A DNA stretch of 64,000 nt from Asparagopsis taxiformis (lineage: Eukaryota > Rhodophyta > Florideophyceae > Bonnemaisoniales > Bonnemaisoniaceae). The DNA lies in contig JALQPE010000004.1 in NCBI GenBank assembly GCA_030407315.1, positions 1-64,000 of the forward strand, in the 5' to 3' direction. Shown here piece after piece: positions 12,030-22,616 of this stretch (position 1 is its first letter; each line of letters opens with the position of its first letter). Under the pieces are notes generated by a model. The model was not told the origin of the DNA. It ran no database searches and worked only from the letters and a program-made list of their open reading frames with translations. Both the position numbers and the translations under genes were made by a program.

Positions 12030-13062
12030 CGTTGCAGACTTCTTCAACCACTAGCCAACGACCTCTGATATTCACTTTGCGAGGTTCAACTTGCACTTCA
12101 GACGAACTATACTGGGCAATATTGATGCATGTCTCGCTTGCTGAAGGAGATTTACTCTTTTCCGCTACTTCTCCGCTATAGTGCAGAATTATATTTCTCC
12201 GCCACTAAATTCAACCATTAAGAAACCTTTCCTGGCTTTCATTCGATCCAATGAACTGTTTCACCACAATGATTTTTCCTATGCTCATTACTTTATGCAC
12301 AATGATTGCTATTTCATCCGGGCTCGACCTACTCAATATCGTTTTGCTATCTTGTATCGCATTCCCTAAACACCATCCTGGCCAAGACGTATCCACTTCC
12401 GTTTGTTACGCAGTGATGCTCTAAGCACTAATACTGAATCTGATTTTCTCATGCACGTAGTTCCTACTCGTATACTCTACCATATTCTCGGCCCTATTCA
12501 CAAGGTGAAAACACGATGTCTCGTTGAATCGTACTCGGTGTGATATCTTAAATTAGGATACATTTTTATATTGCAATGCAGACTCACTGCTCGCTTGAAA
12601 CATGAAAATTATAAAAATTCTTCGACACTGCTGTTTCCTAACCGCCACCATCCACGTGGCCCGCTTTGACTGCCTGCCAAGTGTACTCGGAGCATACAAT
12701 GACGTTATCGATATATACCATCCACATCATCACTGGAAGCGCGGACTCCTCGTCCAGGAAAGTGCGCCATTTTTCTTACTCTTCACCTCCGCCTGTCCTG
12801 TAGGCCCCATATGCTAGTGTTTTTCCTATATTTCTGTAGTGATGACGTCATTCTAGACAATAAAAGGCGGTAGAAGATACGATAATGTGCGCCTCCTCTG
12901 CCAGATCATGTGCTTCCAAGCGTAATTCGCAGCCTAGGTATCGTTTTTCTGGGCCTCCCATCGCACCGCTCCGTTTCAAACTCATCCCTCTATTGTTCTC
13001 CTACACGTCATTTCCGCCCGTAGAGTACTACTTAAACGAAAGATTCTGGAAATCCCTGTTTC
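12030..13062. other. no gene recognised
   Basis: AT-rich DNA with short frames on both strands only. No domain, repeat or promoter pattern could be supported. Confidence 0.4.
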
Positions 13063-13069
13063 CATCTTC

Positions 13070-13204
13070 ATATCCGTCGGAAACAAAGCAACAACCCTGG
13101 CCGTGGAAGCCGTATAGATCATCTAAACTGCTTCCAAAGCGTAAGTTTTAGATCATCAATACGGCTTCCAAGGCCAAAGTTGTTGCTTTGTCTCCGACGG
13201 ATAT
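13070..13204. repeat. long imperfect hairpin, about 60-bp arms
   Basis: The arm at 13070-13130 (ATATCCGTCGGAAACAAAGC onward) is matched in inverse by 13144-13204 with only a few mismatches, around a spacer of about 13 bp. Transcribed, it would fold into a long stem. It could be a miniature inverted-repeat element or a small-RNA precursor; nothing in the sequence decides between them. Confidence 0.75.
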
Positions 13205-13214
13205 GAACCATGAT

Positions 13215-13900
13215 GGTACGTTTCCACAACTCACGCCACTAACCCAGTTTTCTATTCGTTTTCTCTTTCTCAGGTTTCCAGTCGGTGAGTGTTCCACTTC
13301 TACTTTCATTTATCTTTCTCTCTTACCACTTCTCCACTAATTTTCTTTTCTGCCTGTGAGTACATATCTCAATTTGGGATGCAATGGTATTTGTTAAGGT
13401 ACGTTAGTCTCCTAATCACCATCAATTTCCCTCTCCAATTCAACGTCACTAACTTGTTTCCTTTCTATACATCATTTTTTCTTCTTCTCTTCATTTCCTA
13501 GCTTATTCATGCAGCTCAATCAGTTGATAGATTTCTAGACTTTTCTAGTAGTTTTAGTTTTACTCGTCGGAATAGTGTTAGTTGTAGTAGCATTTTTAAC
13601 ATAGGGATTGTTTATTCTCAATGTAGCCTGCGCAAATAAACAAATCCAGAGTGAAGCTTCCCATATCGCACCCTCTTAGATTGCTACCTATCCTACCGCG
13701 TATACCTCTCGCTAGCTCATAGTCACTACGAAATAAAAATTCCTAGCCGTACTATTCTGTCCATTCCCATATGAATACCGTCCATGCCCCATCCTCATAG
13801 CGCTAGAACTGCCTTCCTCTACCCCAGAAAGATGCCCACGACAGCGTGACGCTCCATCTCATCCACCACTCCCAGACACCGAATTTTACTATATCAGGAC
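13215..13900. other. no gene recognised
   Basis: Pyrimidine-rich, AT-rich DNA leading into the right subterminal repeat block. Nothing coding is supported. Confidence 0.4.
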
Positions 13901-13914
13901 ACTACTTTTACTGT

Positions 13915-14290
13915 CTCCAGGTGCTGCCCAGGGCAGCACGAAATACTGTCTCCAGGTGCTGCCCAGGACAGCACAAAGTACTATCTCCAGGTGCTGCCCA
14001 GGGCAGCACAAAGTACTGTCTACAGGTGCTGCCCAGGGCAGCACAAAGTACTGTCTACAGGTGCTGCCCAGGGCAGCACGAAATACTGTCTACAGGTACT
14101 GCCCAGGGCAGCACAAAGTACTGTCTACAGGTACTGCCCAGGGCAGCACAAAGTACTGTCTACAGGTACTGCCCAGGCAGCACAAAGTACTGTCTACAGG
14201 TACTGCCCAGGACAGTGAAAATCACTGTCTCCAGGTACTGCCCAGGACAGTGAAAATCACTGTCTCCAGGTACTGCCCAGGACAGTGCAC
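13915..14290. repeat. 35-bp tandem repeat (TGCCCAGGGCAGCAC type)
   Basis: About eleven copies of a 35-bp unit contain the palindrome GTGCTGCCCAGGGCAGCAC and TACTGTCT(A/C)CAGGT. The last copies drift toward CCCAGGACAGTGAAAATCAC. Because 35 is not a multiple of three, three reading frames each yield the same cysteine-rich peptide repeats. Those frames are artefacts, not genes. The array sits where CACTA elements carry subterminal repeats. Confidence 0.9.
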
Positions 14291-14419
14291 CGTGTTGGTT
14301 CCATCTATTGTCCCAGGCAGCGTATTTCACTATCCGGCCATGTTGCCTTGGCCAATACAAAACACTATCCGCCAACACTGCCCAGTACAGTAAATTACAT
14401 CATATCCAACTATTGAATA

Positions 14420-14645
14420 AATCATTAATTTTTACTGTCTGCATTCACTGCCTCAGACAGTACTGTGAGACAGTGTTTTTTACTGTCTGCAGACAGTGTT
14501 CCGTACTGTCTGCCAGACAGTGCAAATCACTGTCTCCAAGTGTGGCATTAATTTTCATTTGCCGCATAGTGATTTTTACTGTCTCAGACAGTAAAAATCA
14601 CTGTCTCGCAGTACTGTCTGAGGCCCCCTTTTCAACACCGTAGTG
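14420..14645. repeat. right subterminal repeats and terminal inverted repeat
   Basis: Dense GACAGT/ACTGTC palindromes, for example TTTTTACTGTCTCAGACAGT, are followed by GGCCCCCTTTTCAACACCGTAGTG. The final 13 bases are the inverse of bases 1-13. The sequence just outside starts ATACGCC. Confidence 0.75.
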
Positions 14646-14808
14646 ATACGCCGGCGACGCCAAAGTGCGTTGAACACCCTTGACTCGACATCGAAAGTTG
14701 TTAGACTTGTCTAGCTAATTCTTAAGTAAAGCTTTCCACCTCTTTTCCTTCGTTTAATTCGTTACCGTCAGTTGAACACTGCGGTTACGCTCGAACCGAG
14801 GCGTGAAT

Positions 14809-15069
14809 TCAACAGTGGCACCCCAAATTAAAATGAACAAGTAGGGTGATCTTAATGTGGTGTGCTAGTGTAATTTCCTTGAAGGTAACGTCTGGAGAAT
14901 CAAAGTACTCCTGCTTGTCTGACGGTATGACTGAGTCAATGTTCTTTCTAGAGTCAATCGAAACCTCTCTTTCGGTATCATTGTAAATTTCGATTGAATT
15001 TGCATCCTCGGACTTGGCGTAATGCACAAGTATGCAAAGGAGCAGGAGAACAAAGCTGAACTTGAACAT
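14809..15069 (-). CDS. small secreted protein, 86 aa
   Basis: ATG at 15069 opens a clear signal peptide (MFKFSFVLLLLCILVHYAKS, cleavage likely before EDANS). A short acidic, beta-prone mature part of about 65 residues ends LVHFNLGCHC. There is no recognised domain. A TATA box (GGATATAAAAG, 15152-15162, minus strand) lies about 85 bp upstream of the start, the same arrangement as the island genes at 42-50 kb. It lies just outside the right terminus of the CACTA-like element. The reading frame is short, so the call rests mainly on the signal peptide and promoter. The mature part could be truncated. Confidence 0.5.
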   Translation of the reverse strand: MFKFSFVLLLLCILVHYAKSEDANSIEIYNDTEREVSIDSRKNIDSVIPSDKQEYFDSPDVTFKEITLAHHIKITLLVHFNLGCHC

Positions 15070-15151
15070 TTGGAGATGAGCAATGAAATGAAAGCGCTAT
15101 TCTTCGTTGATACAGATCTTGTTGTTCGAAAATGTTCTTCACATTTGCTGG

Positions 15152-15162
15152 TCTTTTATATC
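15152..15162 (-). promoter_or_regulatory. TATA box of the small secreted protein gene
   Basis: GGATATAAAAG on the minus strand, about 85 bp upstream of ATG 15069. Confidence 0.5.
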
Positions 15163-15699
15163 CACCGCTCTTGAATCAGGTGCTGCAAAAAGGTAGATTG
15201 AGACAAGCCTTATTTTTCCATGTATGAGGCGGCGCTCAAATCTGTAGCGAAACCAGCGATATTTCAAGCATGTCTCTGCAACAATAGTCGATTATTGTCG
15301 TGTACCAACGACAATTTGTTTCAACACTCGCCGAGCAAAGAGTCTTGTGGTCAAGGAACTGGGGGTGAAAGTGAGTGACGTGCTATTTTCGACTAGACTA
15401 CTCTCACGCAATCTATGGATATTAGAGCACTATTGTTTTAGTTTGAAGAGGACGGGGAGAATGGTGATGCAAATGAAAGTGAAGAGGTTGACAGCGATTT
15501 AGATATTGCGAGTAGCACACTGATGAAATACAATGAAAGGGCACAAATGCAACAGAATCATAGTCCGATTCAAATGAAAAAGAATAGAACAGATGTTTGG
15601 CGTGACTTGTGATGATGCAAGAAGAAGGGGGATATATCCAGCAATACATGTTAGATTCCGCAATATCAATTGATGTTGAAGGCAACGGTACGATTTATT
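15163..15699. other. no gene recognised
   Basis: Intergenic DNA between the small secreted gene and the decayed ORF block. Short frames only. Confidence 0.35.
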
Positions 15700-16167
15700 G
15701 TCAGAGCCAGAGACCATGTTGAATGTGCCTTTCGACTTTGAAGTCCTCATATCTCCATAAACATGTCTTTGCCAATTTGCTTGCTGCAGTCATTCGCCAC
15801 GATCTATTTCGGTAGCGTGACAACGAAAACATAATCTGTACCAGAAGTTCTGTTGCGGTCATCTTGATAATAAACCCGGCAATTTTCATAAAACACATTA
15901 AACTGTATAGAATGTTGTACGTGTAAAGACACGAGAGTTGGGATGTGAGCTGTTTGTATGGAGCTGATTGAGCAGGGAGGATGAGAAGGATATCCTCACC
16001 GAAATCGCGAGGCTTTCCAGTAAGGGCGAAAGGACCGTCAGAAACATTTGATCTGTTGAAGACGCTTGCTGCATTGTGTTTGACGTAAAAACGCATCCAA
16101 CTGTACCATTACAGTAATCATAGACGCGTACGCTGTAGTCGCAGTTGTATCCATGCTGGACATTCAT
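15700..16167 (-). pseudogene. decayed unknown ORF
   Basis: Two overlapping minus-strand frames combine into one sensible text. 16167 onward gives MNVQHGYNCDYSVRVYDYCN and GTVG. The text then shifts frame near 16097 to MRFYVKHNAASVFNRSN, and continues to about 15900. The frame change is the only obvious lesion in the first half. The C-terminal half is less protein-like. No family was recognised; it may be a fragment of a secreted protein, since two Cys-rich neighbours are secreted. Confidence 0.3.
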
Positions 16168-16862
16168 TCGACGTGACGTATTACAAGGTCGGAACTATAT
16201 TTTTTTGAAAAACTTAATCTCAGAGATCGGACACATGATCGCCGCAGATATTTCAAAGGAGCGGAAAGCACACATATTCAATCCGTGATTCCACATAAAT
16301 CCGGATGAGATGGTAGTGGAAACTTCACGTGTCACCTTTGCGCGTGGTTCATTGTTTCTGCGCGCAATACTTTTCTGGTAGTATGATTGGTGCTTCAAAG
16401 ATTATCGATGCCGGCGTCGTAGACGTTCACATCCGAAAGAGACGACGTGTCAAATGTAAATCTATTGAGAAGCTGTGTTCTCACCTTTGGACAGGCCTCG
16501 CGTGGAGGCGTCGTGACGAGTGGAGGGGAACGTCTGAGAGATGGGTCAGCACTCTAGTTGGGCGATTTCGATCCGGCACGCTTGCCTTCCCCCTCAAACC
16601 TGGGGGTTTGCGCACCTTTATATAGTAAGAGTAAAAGGGATGAACTTCCTAACCTATCGTAGACCACTAGCGAGTCGGCCGTAACGCGGTTATGGGAGAT
16701 TCAAGCGGCTCGTCGCTTGCCCCTTCACATAGCTGCAAAGCTCGGGAAGGGATGTTAGTCCCTGCAGCGCGCCTCCGGAGATCACTGCTCGTCAGCAAGC
16801 GTCTCCTTTGGCATCCCGCACGGGAGCCCACAACCGCAGTGGTTGTCACCGGCATTTCGGTG
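16168..16862. other. no gene recognised
   Basis: Short frames on both strands. CTTTATATAG at about 16614-16624 could be a plus-strand TATA box but precedes no convincing gene. Confidence 0.3.
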
Positions 16863-17517
16863 TTAGAGTACGCGAGACACTGTCTCTTTGCAAACAGGCC
16901 CCATCACCATATCTCTGTCTCGCCCATATTCCCCGACTGGGTCAGCATACCTCGTGCGCCGTGACCAGATGTCAATGGACACTTGTCGCATTCCCTGACC
17001 GGTTCTCAGGCGGCGGGGAACAAGCTGCAGGGTGCGAAAAAGATTTCGGGCGTCATATATTCTCTCGTTGGTGCTTAGATGAAGCAGCAGCAATGACTTG
17101 CATATTGGAAAAATACGCTTTGGGATGATATTTATTTGTGGTATCCCTTTCTCGATGTCCACTGGTATCTCCTCCTCCAGTTCACAATACACAATATTTT
17201 TCGACGCTGAAATCATGCCTCAGCACCTTCTGATGATAGGGGATACTTCTATGGAAAAGCGCGTTCTTTCCTTACATATTACTTTCACTTTCTCGGTTAT
17301 GACATTTAACAGGAGAATACATTCCATCCGTGATACAACAGTGATACGTTCTTTGAACTGACTGTCGATAGCTGCCAATTTTTTGCCGTTCCACTGAACG
17401 ACGCGTGCAAGGGTCTCGAAGCTTTTCCACGCAGTGGAAATACCAATGAAGTCCGCTGCCAGTGAGGTACACTAAATTGTCCAAACAATAAGCTCCTTCG
17501 TATTCCGTGTCAAGCAA
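16863..17517 (-). pseudogene. decayed unknown ORF pair
   Basis: Minus-strand frames 17517-17272 (LDNLVYLTGSGLHWYFHCVE) and 17216-16863 (NIVYCELEEEIPVDIEKGIP) read as one interrupted protein. Stops and a frame change fall around 17220-17275. The second block contains an acidic ELEEEIPVDIE stretch. No domain was recognised and no signal peptide is visible, so function is unknown. Confidence 0.3.
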
Positions 17518-18321
17518 GTTGAAGCATGCCTATGATAAAGCACCTACGTGACATAAGATTTACTTGATAAATTTGAAAAACATTCGAGTATGTGTCCGGT
17601 ATGACTTGTGCGGTTTGTGATGTTGTAATTTTCCTGACAGAATTGGAGGAAACGGTCCTTCTCCAATTGTCGCAATAGACTGATTTGATTATCCGCGGAG
17701 TGGATAAAGTGGGGGGGTTTAGGTCGTTGTAACTAGACTGAAGGGACTAATTCAGTCTTGTCCAGATCGCAGTTCGCTTCTGCTTGTAGTTGATCAGCTG
17801 TTGGCCGTGCTGCAATTACGGCTCCTCTGATCGTACACAGAGACGTGGTCGGTGCTCCGATCGTACACGGAGTCAGGGTCGGGCTTCGATCGTACTCGAA
17901 GAGGACTAAGTTATAGCTTTGACTCTTGAATTGGGTTTTGGCTGTTGTGAGTGATCATCCTTTAGTCTTGTCTCTAGTTGGCATCCAATAAATATGATTT
18001 TCTATCCCTAGATGTTACTCGGTCTACGGGAATGGTCACCTCGTCGGGTGGTGCGGTGTCCGCTCCGGGTGATAGACGAGGCGTCTTTTCGAGGACAGAA
18101 GTGGCTTCGGGAGGGCTGGTTCGTCGAAACTGTCGCGCTCTCTCGGGGACGGTTAGTGACAACATGTTAAGCGCTTCTCCGAACCGAGATTATTCAGTCT
18201 CTTCCTCCGACAGCTTGTTTAGACATTTATCTCTAGTAACTGATGACCGAACGCAGTGAGTGTCGCTGTCGAGGTTACTTACTGTCAGCTCGATGCAGTG
18301 TGTACTGCAAAACCATCAGTT
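17518..18321 (+). other. no gene; short tandem GATCGTAC repeat
   Basis: Contains three spaced copies of GATCGTAC(A/T)C, at about 17829, 17858 and 17888, each flanked by inverted CTC(T/C)/GAG or TTCGA/TCGAA. An open frame at 17978-18259 has no ATG (it begins at TTG after a stop) and is not called as a gene. Confidence 0.4.
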
Positions 18322-18570
18322 TGTAGCCATTTGATAATTATGGCTGATAGGCTTGAAGAAAAATGAAGAGCCGACAGTAAGATGATTTCAACTGCTCAAA
18401 AGGTCAAACAGATTTATGTGAAGTCATATAGTAGTGTATAGATTCAGTCAATATTGAAAACCACAGAGGTATATAAGCAGACAGAACCTCTCCCAATAAA
18501 GGAAGGAGGGAGAACCTCGCTCAACACTCTTGACTCTGTGAAAGAGCACACAGGCATTATTCTTGATACA
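18322..18570 (+). repeat. 5' LTR of gypsy O
   Basis: Starts TGTAGCCA and ends CTTGATACA, 249 bp. Contains GTATATAAGC (TATA box) and CCAATAAAGG (polyadenylation-type AATAAA). Pairs with 39660-39908. Confidence 0.85.
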
Positions 18571-18646
18571 GATATATATCTGGCTGGCTAGTTCAATCTA
18601 GAACTCCAAACTCTGGAGCGTTCTGAATTGCTTCGTCGACGCCGTC
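18571..18646 (+). other. leader of gypsy O, interrupted by element A
   Basis: Short internal stretch after the 5' LTR. No tRNA primer site was recognised with confidence. It ends in CGTC, the target duplication of element A. Confidence 0.6.
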
Positions 18647-18975
18647 TGTAGCGAGCTACAGAGACGTTTGTCGCCTCTGGAACTGTAACGGTACGCCAAA
18701 TAGTGATAGTAGATATGTAAGCCGGCCATTATAGTAGAAGGTAGAATAGAGGGCTGCAAAGATCCGACAGTATCAATCGTGCGGTTACAACTGCTGCAAC
18801 ATAGCAGAGGCGAGCAGAATACCACACATCACGAAGCCTCCGAAAAAATTTAAGTAGGGCTAGAAAGGTAGAGCCTCCAAAAAAAGACAGAGGACTGTTC
18901 TATAAAGGGAAGCGAAAGTGCGTAGGGTGAACTTCACCCTACACACTTTCGCTTGAAGCCTTGGATCTGTCTTCA
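18647..18975 (+). repeat. 5' LTR of gypsy A
   Basis: 329 bp, with TATA-like CTATAAAGGG near 18900. Differs from the 3' copy by about six substitutions and a 26-bp segment that creates a hairpin (18910-18954). Confidence 0.85.
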
Positions 18976-19061
18976 GAAATTTCTGCCTCGATCGAGGACA
19001 ACTCTGAGGTCTTCGCCAGTCACGCCTCACATATCGCAAACCAAATCGAACTCAAGTCAAG

Positions 19062-20410
19062 ATGCCGCCAGGGAAACAAAAAGAGCCTGCAATATCCCAG
19101 CCAATATGTTATCCAGTTTTGGAATCTGTAATACCAGCGGATGCAGTAGCATTCAAACGAGACCGTGAACGCTACGAACTGGAGATTAGCGAAAAAGAAA
19201 AGACAGAGCTCTGATGGTCGCTGCAACATACCGAATCTCAGTTGATCCAGGATTACTCCGATCCATGTTCGCGTGCGGGATGTTCGATGAAATGGAAATC
19301 ACCGACATCGGTGACATAGAAGATGAACACATTGAAAAGGTCATTGATAACATTTCCAAGGCTGAAACCGAAAAAGAGCCTGATGCGGCAGAAATCGAGA
19401 ACGCACTCGAAAAGCTGCGAATGAAAATGGAAATTCCCAATAAAAGGGCAAGATTTTTCCAGCTGACGGTGGACTTTGACAAAATAATGAATTATTTCGG
19501 GTATGACTCATTCAGGGAAACAAACACAAAGATGGCCACACGCTTGCTAGCCTCCAAGCTGTACCCTACAGCACTGCGCATACAAGTGCACAGCGATTTC
19601 GACTACAAACCAGTCATACAGACAGACTGGAAATCGTTCATGAACAACGCTGCAAAACAAGTAGAACAACTCGAAAAAGGTGCTGCTAGCATGCGAAAGT
19701 CCGGAAACACTAGGAGCACCAACAGAAAGCCCCACAAAAAAGGAAGAATTCATGGCAGCAATAATCATCACACAAAGTCAACAAATGTTTCTTCTGATGA
19801 CACAACAAGGCTACGTATACCACCATCTGTATGCCTGAATACCTCTTGCAAAGAACGGCATTATCTGAGGTACTGTAATAACACCAGCCCAGCCGAAAAG
19901 GAGCGACTATATGCGAAGTTGAGAGCTTCGAAGGCATCAACCAATGGCAAAGCAGGGGCAGTGACCAAGAGCGAAAAAACACAAATGAATAGCACCCGTT
20001 TTGGTACTAAATTCACTGATTTCGAAACAAAAATACTTGTAGCAGATATCGGGTCTGACATTAACTTAATGTCCCCAGGGCTGTGCGCAAGGCTCCTTGC
20101 CAAAGGTGCAGATATGAAACCCGCCAAATTTGAATACCCACGCAAGTTTGATTTAGCAGTCAAGGAGGATTCCAAGGGGCAAAGAATATATGTAGAATGT
20201 GACAGACGTGTAACAATTACTTCAGAGCTCAAAATACGTCACGGAACATCTCTCACACTACGTAATATTACGTTCCTCGTATCCACGAAGCCCATACCAG
20301 ATGAGCTGATGGGCCGGCCGCTACTGCATGCGTTGGGATTAGATGCTAAAGAAATACTAGCGGCAGCCTGTTGCAAGTACGGAGCCGATATAAATGTCGA
20401 GGAAATTTGA
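19062..20410 (+). pseudogene. gypsy A Gag plus protease
   Basis: ATG 19062 starts MPPGKQKEPAISQPICYPVL. The frame stops at 19212-19214 and resumes one frame over at 19214 (MVAATYRISVDPGLLRSMF). Element B has this join unbroken, so one frame shift is the lesion. A zinc knuckle of unusual spacing, C-x4-C-x3-H-x4-C (CLNTSCKERHYLRYC), is followed by a basic linker. The retropepsin core reads LVADIGSDINLMSPGL, with DIG in place of the common DTG. The frame ends at TGA 20408 after NVEEI. B reads through the same spot, so the TGA is a nonsense mutation. The product would package RNA and process the polyprotein. Confidence 0.85.
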
Positions 20411-20449
20411 AGAGAAGAAGAATATCCCTCAGGATCAATCGCATATCTT

Positions 20450-21550
20450 ATGAGAAATTCTGACACATTCCACGGTGTCGAAGAACAAGAAGATGGCGAT
20501 AACGAAGTACCACTCCTAGAATTTGGAGAAGACACTGAAGAAGAAGTGCAAATAGAATGCGAAAACATGATACAAAACGCGATCAGGGAGGGACTGACGG
20601 GAGGAGCAGAAACACTGCGCAAACTCCTGGTGAAGTACAGAGACATTTTCCGGTGCAGGATCGGCAACGACCCCCCTGCATTAAGGGATCCTATGCGAGT
20701 GAAGCTGAAACCAAATTGCACACCAGTTTGGACAAAAACACGCAACTACACACCAGATCAACGCATCTTCATCCAATTTTTCACGAAAGCAGCAGAGAGG
20801 TACGGCTTTATTCGGAAAAATCACAACGCTACGTGGACTGCCGCACCACTCCTCGTAAAAAAGAAGCAACCAGGTCATTTAAGGCTTACCTTCGACTTAC
20901 GGCCTGTAAACAGCTGTACGGAGCCAATGGCATGGCTAATGCCACAGATCGACAGTGAACTGTCAGACATGAGAGGAAGCAAATGTTATGCTTCTATTGA
21001 CTTTCCAAGCGCGTACTGGCAGCTCCCGGCAGATGAGTCCGCACAAGAAGCACATAGCTTCATGACACCGGACGCCACTTGGTCACCGACACGCACTTTA
21101 CTAGGAGCCAGGAACTCTGGCCCAAATTTTCAAAGCAAAGTTGAGCCTTTATTTTCTGAAATCAGAAAAAACATGAAAGCATGGCTTGACGATTTTGCGC
21201 TACATCATGAAGACGAAAAGGGACTTTTGAGAATTCTCGAAAAAAATTTCTCCACCTGTCGCCGTTTTGGATTGAAAATTTCCGATCTGAAGAGCCACCT
21301 GTTTACAAAAACCTTTAGATGGTGTGGGAGAATCATAACACCAGAAGGAACCGAGTTCGATCCGCGAAGGCTAAGTGGTCTGAACGAAATAGAGAAGCCG
21401 ATTACGGCCGGAGAGCTGTCCCAATATGCCCATTGTCTTCAATGGATGTCACCAGCCATCCCAGACTTTTCATCCCGAATTCAGCTACTTCGAGACATAA
21501 TCGAAAAGGCATACGCATTATCTGGGAAGCGAACAACCAAACCAATCTAG
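20450..21550 (+). pseudogene. gypsy A reverse transcriptase
   Basis: Same frame as the preceding Gag-protease block, after the TGA. RT motifs in order: YASIDFPSAYWQLPADE (first catalytic Asp), then ARNSGPNFQSKVEPLF, then AWLDDFALH carrying the paired Asp, with Trp where most gypsy RTs have Tyr/Phe. HLFTKTFRWCGRIIT and LQWMSPAIPDF are the thumb and connection. Ends at TAG 21548 after KRTTKPI, just before RNase H, where B keeps reading (KSIALDRLSWG). It would copy element RNA into DNA. Confidence 0.88.
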
Positions 21551-22360
21551 AATATACCTCTGAGCAAACTTTCTTGGGGGACAGAGCACGACAAGACATT
21601 CGCATCATTACAAGAAAGTTTGCGCGAAGCCGTGAGACTAGCGCACCCCAACGACGAGAAGGAAAGATACATATTGACAGACGCTTCAGATAGTCACTGG
21701 GCAGCTGTTGTATCCCAGTGCGAGCCTGAAGAGCTCGATAAACCGTTTGAGAATCAGAAGCATTATCCGCTGGCTTTTTTGAGCTCTGCATTCAAAAACT
21801 CCGAGCTCAGGTGGTCAACCTTCGAGAAAGAGGCGTACGCAATCCTACAGGTATTCAAGAAAATGGACTATATGATGCTTACAGGAAACCCGTACATGTG
21901 TACACCGATCACCGCAACCTACTCTTTGTGTTCAATCCCTTATCGACGGAACCTCCCCTTGGCAGGCACATAGTATCCAAAATGCAAAAGTGGGCACTGT
22001 ATCTATCTATGTGAAATTATACGATAGAATACATAAGCGGAGAGCGAAATGTCATGGCAGATATAATGACTCTTTGGTACAGCGGATATCGAAGCAAATC
22101 ACGAGCATGCAAACGCGTGAGCCACGTGGTACGCCGTTCAGACGTATCCACGTCCCCACTGACACCTGAATTTAGTCGGCCTACACTAACAATGGTCAAA
22201 GAATCGCAGAAAAAGTACCTTTACAGCAAGCCAAAGGACTGCGAAAAGGATCAAGACAGACTCTGGAAAACTAAACAGCGCATCTGGATTCCTGAACGAG
22301 ATCACAAACTTCAGTTGAAACTACAGGTTATCTCGCACTGTGGGAGACCATGGCACCGTG
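21551..22360 (+). pseudogene. gypsy A RNase H and integrase zinc finger part
   Basis: In the frame of 21620-21973, YILTDASDSHWAAVVSQCE and WSTFEKEAYAI are the RNase H catalytic region. A shift near 21900 moves to a second frame (YTDHRNLLFVF). The integrase N-terminal block follows: IWIPERDHKL and LQVISHCGR-WHRG, the first half of an H-H-C-C zinc-binding domain. It is then cut by foreign DNA after HRG near 22358. Confidence 0.8.
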
Positions 22361-22616
22361 GCCCCAGCAAGCCTTAAAGATGTACCAAAGATGGCCGCAT
22401 GATGAACCTATGACATGCATGGTGTTCCTCTGATGTACGGATAAGGAACATTTGCTCTTCAGCTGATGGCCGCATAGCGATACACCAATGATGGACGGGA
22501 GATGTCCATACGCTCATCTCCCGGACATCAGCGAAGTATCTCTTGCGTACAGTAGAGATATCACGTACATCATTGGTTCATCTAAAGCATATCAGGGGTA
22601 CATATTCCTTTTCTTA
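22358..22616 (+). other. insert in gypsy A integrase: foldback element or intron
   Basis: The integrase text breaks after CAC-C and resumes as GGGGCGTTGATTCC, restoring HRGVDS as in sister copies if 22358-22616 is removed. The segment begins GTGG and ends TATAG, so it has GT..AG ends. It also folds: GATGAACCTATGACATG near the left is inverted as ATCATTGGTTCATC near the right, and GGAGATGTCC pairs with the CATCTCCCGGACATC region. The sister elements O and B lack it. A small foldback transposon is more likely than an intron. Confidence 0.55.

Larger units (their letters stand above)
1..14645. mobile_element. large CACTA-like DNA transposon, non-autonomous as seen
   Basis: The window opens with CACTACGGTGTTG, and the exact inverse, CAACACCGTAGTG, ends at 14645. 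Next to the right terminus, and to the related internal terminus at 8140, is a GGCCTCAGACAGTA block. All ends are crowded with ACTGTC motifs in both orientations. A CACTA start plus subterminal repeats is the hallmark of the En/Spm (CACTA) superfamily. No transposase was recognised inside, so the element is probably mobilised in trans or dead. The left target duplication lies outside the window, so the 2-3 bp duplication expected for this superfamily cannot be tested. Alternatively, two related elements lie side by side. Confidence 0.6.

Noticed and set aside
13846..14393. Three long plus-strand frames with CCPGQ/VLPRAAQ peptide repeats
   Set aside because: They are three frames of one 35-bp non-coding tandem repeat.
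17978..18259. 93-codon plus-strand frame before the outer LTR
   Set aside because: It starts at TTG directly after a stop codon and has no recognisable product.
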